From positions 1-18,229 of the forward strand of contig CAZIYW010000107.1 in NCBI GenBank assembly GCA_964543525.1: a stretch of 18,229 nucleotides of DNA. The letters are read 5' to 3'. The notes below the pieces were generated by a model. It was not told where the DNA came from. It did no database searches and was given only the letters and a program-made list of their open reading frames with translations. Shown here piece by piece: positions 14,835-18,229 of the stretch. This DNA comes from CBDVBE01 sp964543525 (lineage in GTDB: Bacteria > Fibrobacterota > Chitinivibrionia > Chitinivibrionales > JANQEN01). The position numbers and the translations under genes are program-made. Numbering within the stretch: position 1 is the first letter of the stretch; every line of letters begins with the position of its first letter.

Positions 14835-17831
14835 TGTGCATTCTCTCCGGCAAAGAGGTTGTCTTTTGGATAAATAGGGATAAAAGTGCATCCGTCAACA
14901 GTGGTAAATGCATCGACTATGGTTCCCTGCGTTTCTTTCCATTTTTTCCAGAATGCCTTGTGAGAGTCAACATCGTTGCCGACCGGCGCTTTTTCATATT
15001 CTACCCCGGGAGTCCGTTTGGATTTAATGATTTCATTGTCGGCACCTGAATTATTAAGAAAGAAGCGGTTTTGATCATAGCCGGCAACAGTCTTCCAGTG
15101 CAGGCTCCGTAGATTGTACTCTTCCTCGACGAGAATTAATACCGGGACACCTGCGGAGATCCAGAGTTTAACCAGTTTCACGGCGCGGTCTTTGTCGAGG
15201 TTCTCAGCATCGTTGTCCCGCCCGTGCATCTGAAATTTTTCTGCAGCATCGACAATATTTTTTGGTGTTCGCGCGCCGTTTACCGCATCATCAACATGCT
15301 GTGAATAATAGGCGCTGTCCTGCTTCTCTGGATTATTGGTATACGGTTTCCAGTAATTCATAGCGAATGGGACCAAGAAGAGGGAGTCCGCTTTTATTTT
15401 TCGCAAATCGTGTTTCTCTGTCTGTAGTGGCCAGATCGTCGCGATGGCTGAAATAGAAACAGGCTTCACGGTCACCGTCAATAGTTTCAGGTTTGTCAGA
15501 GTAGAATCCGTAAAGGATACCTTCTTTCATTACCATACGGTGTGCCTTTTCCAGTTTACCGGAATCGGTATAATAGGCGAAATAAGCATACAGCTTATCT
15601 ATCGGAATATGACCTGAGGCCCCCGGTTGAGCAACGGTGAAGAATTTCGGCTTTGCCTGAGGCCTTGAATGAGGCGTTACCGTTAAATGTTCGGGTACGG
15701 GTTTATCTTTAAAAACGGGACAGTTCGCAATACAAGATTCACGCGCAGATTGCGCATCGGCTTTTTTTGTCAGTGATGCTGAATCAGGGCACGGTAACGG
15801 CATTGACGGGAGTTCAGGCGGCTCAAAGAAGAGGACTTCTATACGTCGGTTTATTGCGCTTTCGTAATCATCGAGTTCAGGATGATCCTTCGGAAAAGAC
15901 TCACCACAGCCAACAGCCTTGTGTTCATCGTCAACCCATCGGCCATTTAACGACGTATGCCAGGTCTTCATCTCGTCGAATTCAGTAGAAAGCAATTCCG
16001 CAAGTTTCAGCTGGTATACATCGAAGACGGCTCCCCAGGTTTGAGGGCCAAGCGTTTTATCTTCCTTAATCGATTTACCAAATTCTTTATTGTACGCTTT
16101 TTGAAAACCAAGAATCGCCTTTTTGGTTTTACCCTATATTTTCCCGTCAACTTTACCGGGATCGCAGTCCCATCCAAACTCTGATGCCCCCCATTTAAGT
16201 ATTGTCTGAATATCCTTGTCATGATTTTTCTTATCGGCGATTTTTGCCCATTCTTCTTTCTTCCCTTCAAGGAGATACATAATCGACTTGGCGCGATCGT
16301 CGGACAACGGGTAATTAAACGAATCTTTTGCCACCCGGTCCATGTGTCCGGTAATAAGAAGTTTCTGGTTCGGATACTCTTTTACCTGAATATAGATGGT
16401 CCGTAGAACGTCAAGACCTGTAATCCTGTTCTGTTCCTCATCGGCCGCTTCACAGTCATTATAGCCTTCGGGAAGAAGCACGGCACTGTCGGTTCTGAAC
16501 AATGCGTCTTCAAATTCAACTTTTGTCGTAAATGATGCACGGTATTCTTTTAAGGTACAGTTTCCAACCGATATATATTTAGATTCGGCAAAGTCGTCAT
16601 TTTCCGCAAAATCTTCAAGGCATAGCTTTATACTGTAGGCCTTTTTGCTGGGAAGAACGGTTTGGTTGTCGGAGAGCGGCCCCGGCGCGTCACCGAAAAT
16701 ATACCCACCCAGTTCATCGGAATCGTTGTACAAGGTAAAACTGCTGAAACGAATATCAATACCCGAGACCGGGTAGGCAACTGTTTTTATTTTTTCACCC
16801 GATTTTCCTTTGACAGTATTTACTTTGACAGCAACCTGCTCTTCTTCAGGCGCATCCCATTCAATCTCTTTCTGGCCATCCTTTTTCCAATTGGCAACAG
16901 CAAGTTTTGGCGGGGTCCACTTTTTGCAGGCCGGGATTTCCTCAGTGACATTAACCAGATCAATGCAAACGGCGCGTGCAGGTTTTTTCCCTTTTGCGGA
17001 TGTTGTGCCGATATTCCTGAGACGGATTGCCATACCCACATCGAGATTCCAGTGTTTAAGCGTATCCAGAACACCGCTGTCTCCTGAGTCAAGAAATTTC
17101 AGAGCAGAATCAATAAATTCACTTGCAATTTCTTTACTGCCAAGTATAAAGGTGCCGAAGGCGCCGGGATCAAAGAACCGTTGCGAAAAGGCACATACTT
17201 TATCAATATCCGGAATTGCATATCGTAAATAGTAGTAAAAAGAGGTTCCGTCACCGGTATTATTTTTTCTAAAATAGTTGAGTTTTGGATACTCATTCGC
17301 AAGTTTGGTAACCGAATATTTGTGGTCGCGAATAGGTTTGTCTGCAATTTCATACGCGCGGCAGTAGTCATTATGGATAAAGGGTCTTACTTTCTGCGGA
17401 CCACTGTGAATCCTGTATCTGGCCGCAAAAGAGTCAGGCAGAGATACCGACAGATCAAGGAATTTTTCATCATTATTGGAGATACCGTTTGTCTTTATAA
17501 TCGTACCGAATTTCAAAAGGTCATCATAAAAATCGTTATAATTGGCGAAATACCACGGATCTTCCTGTTTAAAAAAGATCGTCCGTATATCCTTCAGCTT
17601 CTGTATTTTATCGTGGTAGCCCTCGAAACATAAAAATCGAGTGAGGGCGTCGAGATAGTGCTCAATTTTATTGTGATTGTTCCAGATGTCTTTTGTCAAC
17701 AAACCCTGCTCATTTTCCCAAACTTTCTCAAGCTGATGATAGGCGCCGGCAAACACATTGACCTTCACATGTCCGAGAATATCCAGTGCAATGTGGGTTA
17801 GATAACCCAGAATATAGGCGGTCTGGTATTT
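14831..17831 (-). pseudogene. Decayed multidomain gene: PLC-like, OmpA with inserted PG-binding domain, C39-like tail
   Basis: Three frames together give one protein of about 1000 residues. First (17831-16134): YILGYLTHIALDILGH and HNKIEHYLD resemble zinc-dependent phospholipase C folds. A beta-rich linker and an OmpA-like domain follow (LLITGHMDRV, PLSDDRAKSIMYLL). Then comes a peptidoglycan-binding insert (WGASEFGWDCDPGKVDGKI), cut by TAG at 16136-16134. The same frame resumes as GKTKKAILGFQ and LGPQTWGAVFDVYQ, closes the OmpA domain with VGCGESFP and INRRIEVLFF, and runs to 15333. A one-base shift near 15415 is needed to enter the last frame (to 14831), a C39-peptidase-like region with LHWKTVAGYDQNRFFLNN but no Cys at the expected place. 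The normal N-terminus is missing. Every other gene in the window is intact, so genuine decay is more likely than sequencing error. The lipoprotein gene overlaps its end by ATGA. Confidence 0.75.
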
Positions 17832-17973
17832 TTATAACAGTAGTGCCAAAAGCAAAATCAGAATCAAATGTGTTTTTAGTATCAACGTCATTATTCAAAG
17901 TACCTGTATAAATTTTATAACCGTTTCCTCCAAGAATTTTAACTTCATAATATAATTCTCCTTTTTTTTTCAT
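17728..17973 (-). pseudogene. AT-rich coding-like fragment fused to the truncated gene
   Basis: A frame from ATG 17973 reads MKKKGELYYEVKILGGNGY and continues to about IKI, at 17830, with balanced composition. It then runs out of phase across the start of the phospholipase-like region (HIALDILGH lies in another frame). Removing one A from AAAAA at 17829-17833 would join the frames as VIKYQTAYILGYL. So this is either the true N-terminus with a one-base insertion or foreign sequence joined at a deletion point. The usual N-terminal part of zinc-dependent phospholipases is absent, which favours a junction. No ribosome binding site precedes 17973; AAAGGAG lies just after it. Confidence 0.4.
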
Positions 17974-18096
17974 TATTCAAATTCAATCCCGATAACGTAT
18001 CTTTTTTCTCGCACATTTTTTGAGAAGAGATCCTAACATTGGTTTATTTGGTTTGAATTCTTTAAACAAAAAAAACATAAACCAAAGGAGGATCTC

Positions 18097-18147
18097 ATGG
18101 TTGTGCCGGGCAAAGCTGGCATCAACAAGCTGGCCAATCCAGCCTGA
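18097..18147 (+). CDS. 16-residue putative leader peptide
   Basis: AAAGGAGG (18084-18091) stands five bases before ATG 18097, an ideal ribosome binding site. The frame encodes MVVPGKAGINKLANPA and stops at TGA 18145-18147. A perfect hairpin GCTGG-CCAAT-CCAGC (18129-18143) covers its last codons. Such a short, well-translated ORF before structured RNA is typical of leader peptides that tune downstream expression. Whether this peptide is made is unknown. Confidence 0.4.
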   Translation: MVVPGKAGINKLANPA

Positions 18148-18177
18148 ATAAAGGGTAACCACCAGTTCATTACTGAA

Positions 18178-18209
18178 CTCTGCATGTTGAAGTGGTAACA
18201 CTCTGCATG
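18178..18209. repeat. 9-bp direct repeat CTCTGCATG
   Basis: CTCTGCATG occurs at 18178-18186 and again at 18201-18209, start to start 23 bp apart. The copies flank the GTGGT arm of the predicted leader stem. Each contains an ATG: the first begins a four-codon ORF (MLKW), the second a frame open to the window end. Confidence 0.55.
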
Positions 18210-18229
18210 AAGCCGGAGGGAAGGAGGAA

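Larger units (their letters stand above)
17974..18229. other. Right-edge region, structured leader of an off-window gene
   Basis: The first 100 bp are very AT-rich; the rest is more GC-rich. On the plus strand it holds a 16-codon ORF with a perfect ribosome binding site, a hairpin AGTTCA-TTAC-TGAACT (18164-18179) nested in ACCAC/GTGGT (18158-18162 with 18192-18196), a 9-bp direct repeat, and AAGGAGGAA as the last bases. ATG 18207 opens a frame (MKPEGRR) that stays open to the window end. Together this looks like the 5' untranslated leader of a rightward gene. A mobile element is possible because it abuts a truncated gene. The type of element cannot be told from the visible part. Confidence 0.45.

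Noticed and set aside
16134..16136. Genome-wide reassignment of TAG to an amino acid
   Set aside because: TAG ends DUF445, batA and batE at the expected protein lengths, with following genes starting within a few bases for the first two.
17983..18201. 72-residue minus-strand open frame at the right edge
   Set aside because: It has no ribosome binding site and no domain pattern, and it runs antisense to the structured leader and short ORF with a perfect ribosome binding site.

Overview
The window comes from a diderm (Gram-negative) bacterium. It carries an aerotolerance-type Bat operon, a type VI secretion spike gene (vgrG), an OmpA-like peptidoglycan-anchoring domain and a lipoprotein-type signal sequence. 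The Bat set with two BatD-like proteins fits lineages such as Fibrobacterota, Spirochaetota or Bacteroidota, but nothing here fixes the phylum. TAG, TAA and TGA all serve as real stops (TAG ends the DUF445 gene, batA and batE), so the standard bacterial code applies.

Left half (432-8211, minus strand). A tightly packed eight-gene operon runs right to left: DUF445 membrane protein, BatD-like/DUF4381-like protein, BatA, BatB, BatC, an alpha/beta hydrolase, BatD and BatE. Junctions are 4-bp ATGA or GTGA overlaps or gaps under 10 bp, so the genes are almost certainly co-transcribed and translationally coupled. BatA and BatB are membrane-anchored von Willebrand A proteins with intact metal sites. 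BatC and BatE are TPR proteins, and the BatD proteins are exported beta-sandwich proteins with one membrane anchor. The usual moxR and DUF58 genes are not in front of the cluster. A serine hydrolase sits between batC and batD.

Middle (8380-11611, plus strand). Divergent from the Bat operon are a dual-specificity-type protein phosphatase, a dGTPase-like HD phosphohydrolase (ATGA overlap), a small four-cysteine zinc-ribbon protein and an ATP-grasp enzyme of unknown substrate.

Right half (11612-18229). A perfect CRP-type palindrome (11630-11645) lies 94 bp upstream of an apparently orphan vgrG (11739-13895) that has no effector extension. Convergent with it, on the minus strand, is a decayed ~3-kb gene: remnant of a zinc-dependent phospholipase C-like domain, an OmpA domain with an inserted peptidoglycan-binding domain, and a C39-peptidase-like tail. 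It has lost its 5' end, has an in-frame amber codon at 16134-16136 and a frameshift near 15415. A small lipoprotein-like gene is translationally coupled to its 3' end. The right edge (about 17832-18229) is AT-rich and then structured: a 16-codon ORF with a perfect ribosome binding site, hairpins, a 9-bp direct repeat and another ribosome binding site at the last bases. It looks like the leader of a gene, possibly on a mobile element, lying beyond the window. No tRNA, rRNA or CRISPR array was seen.
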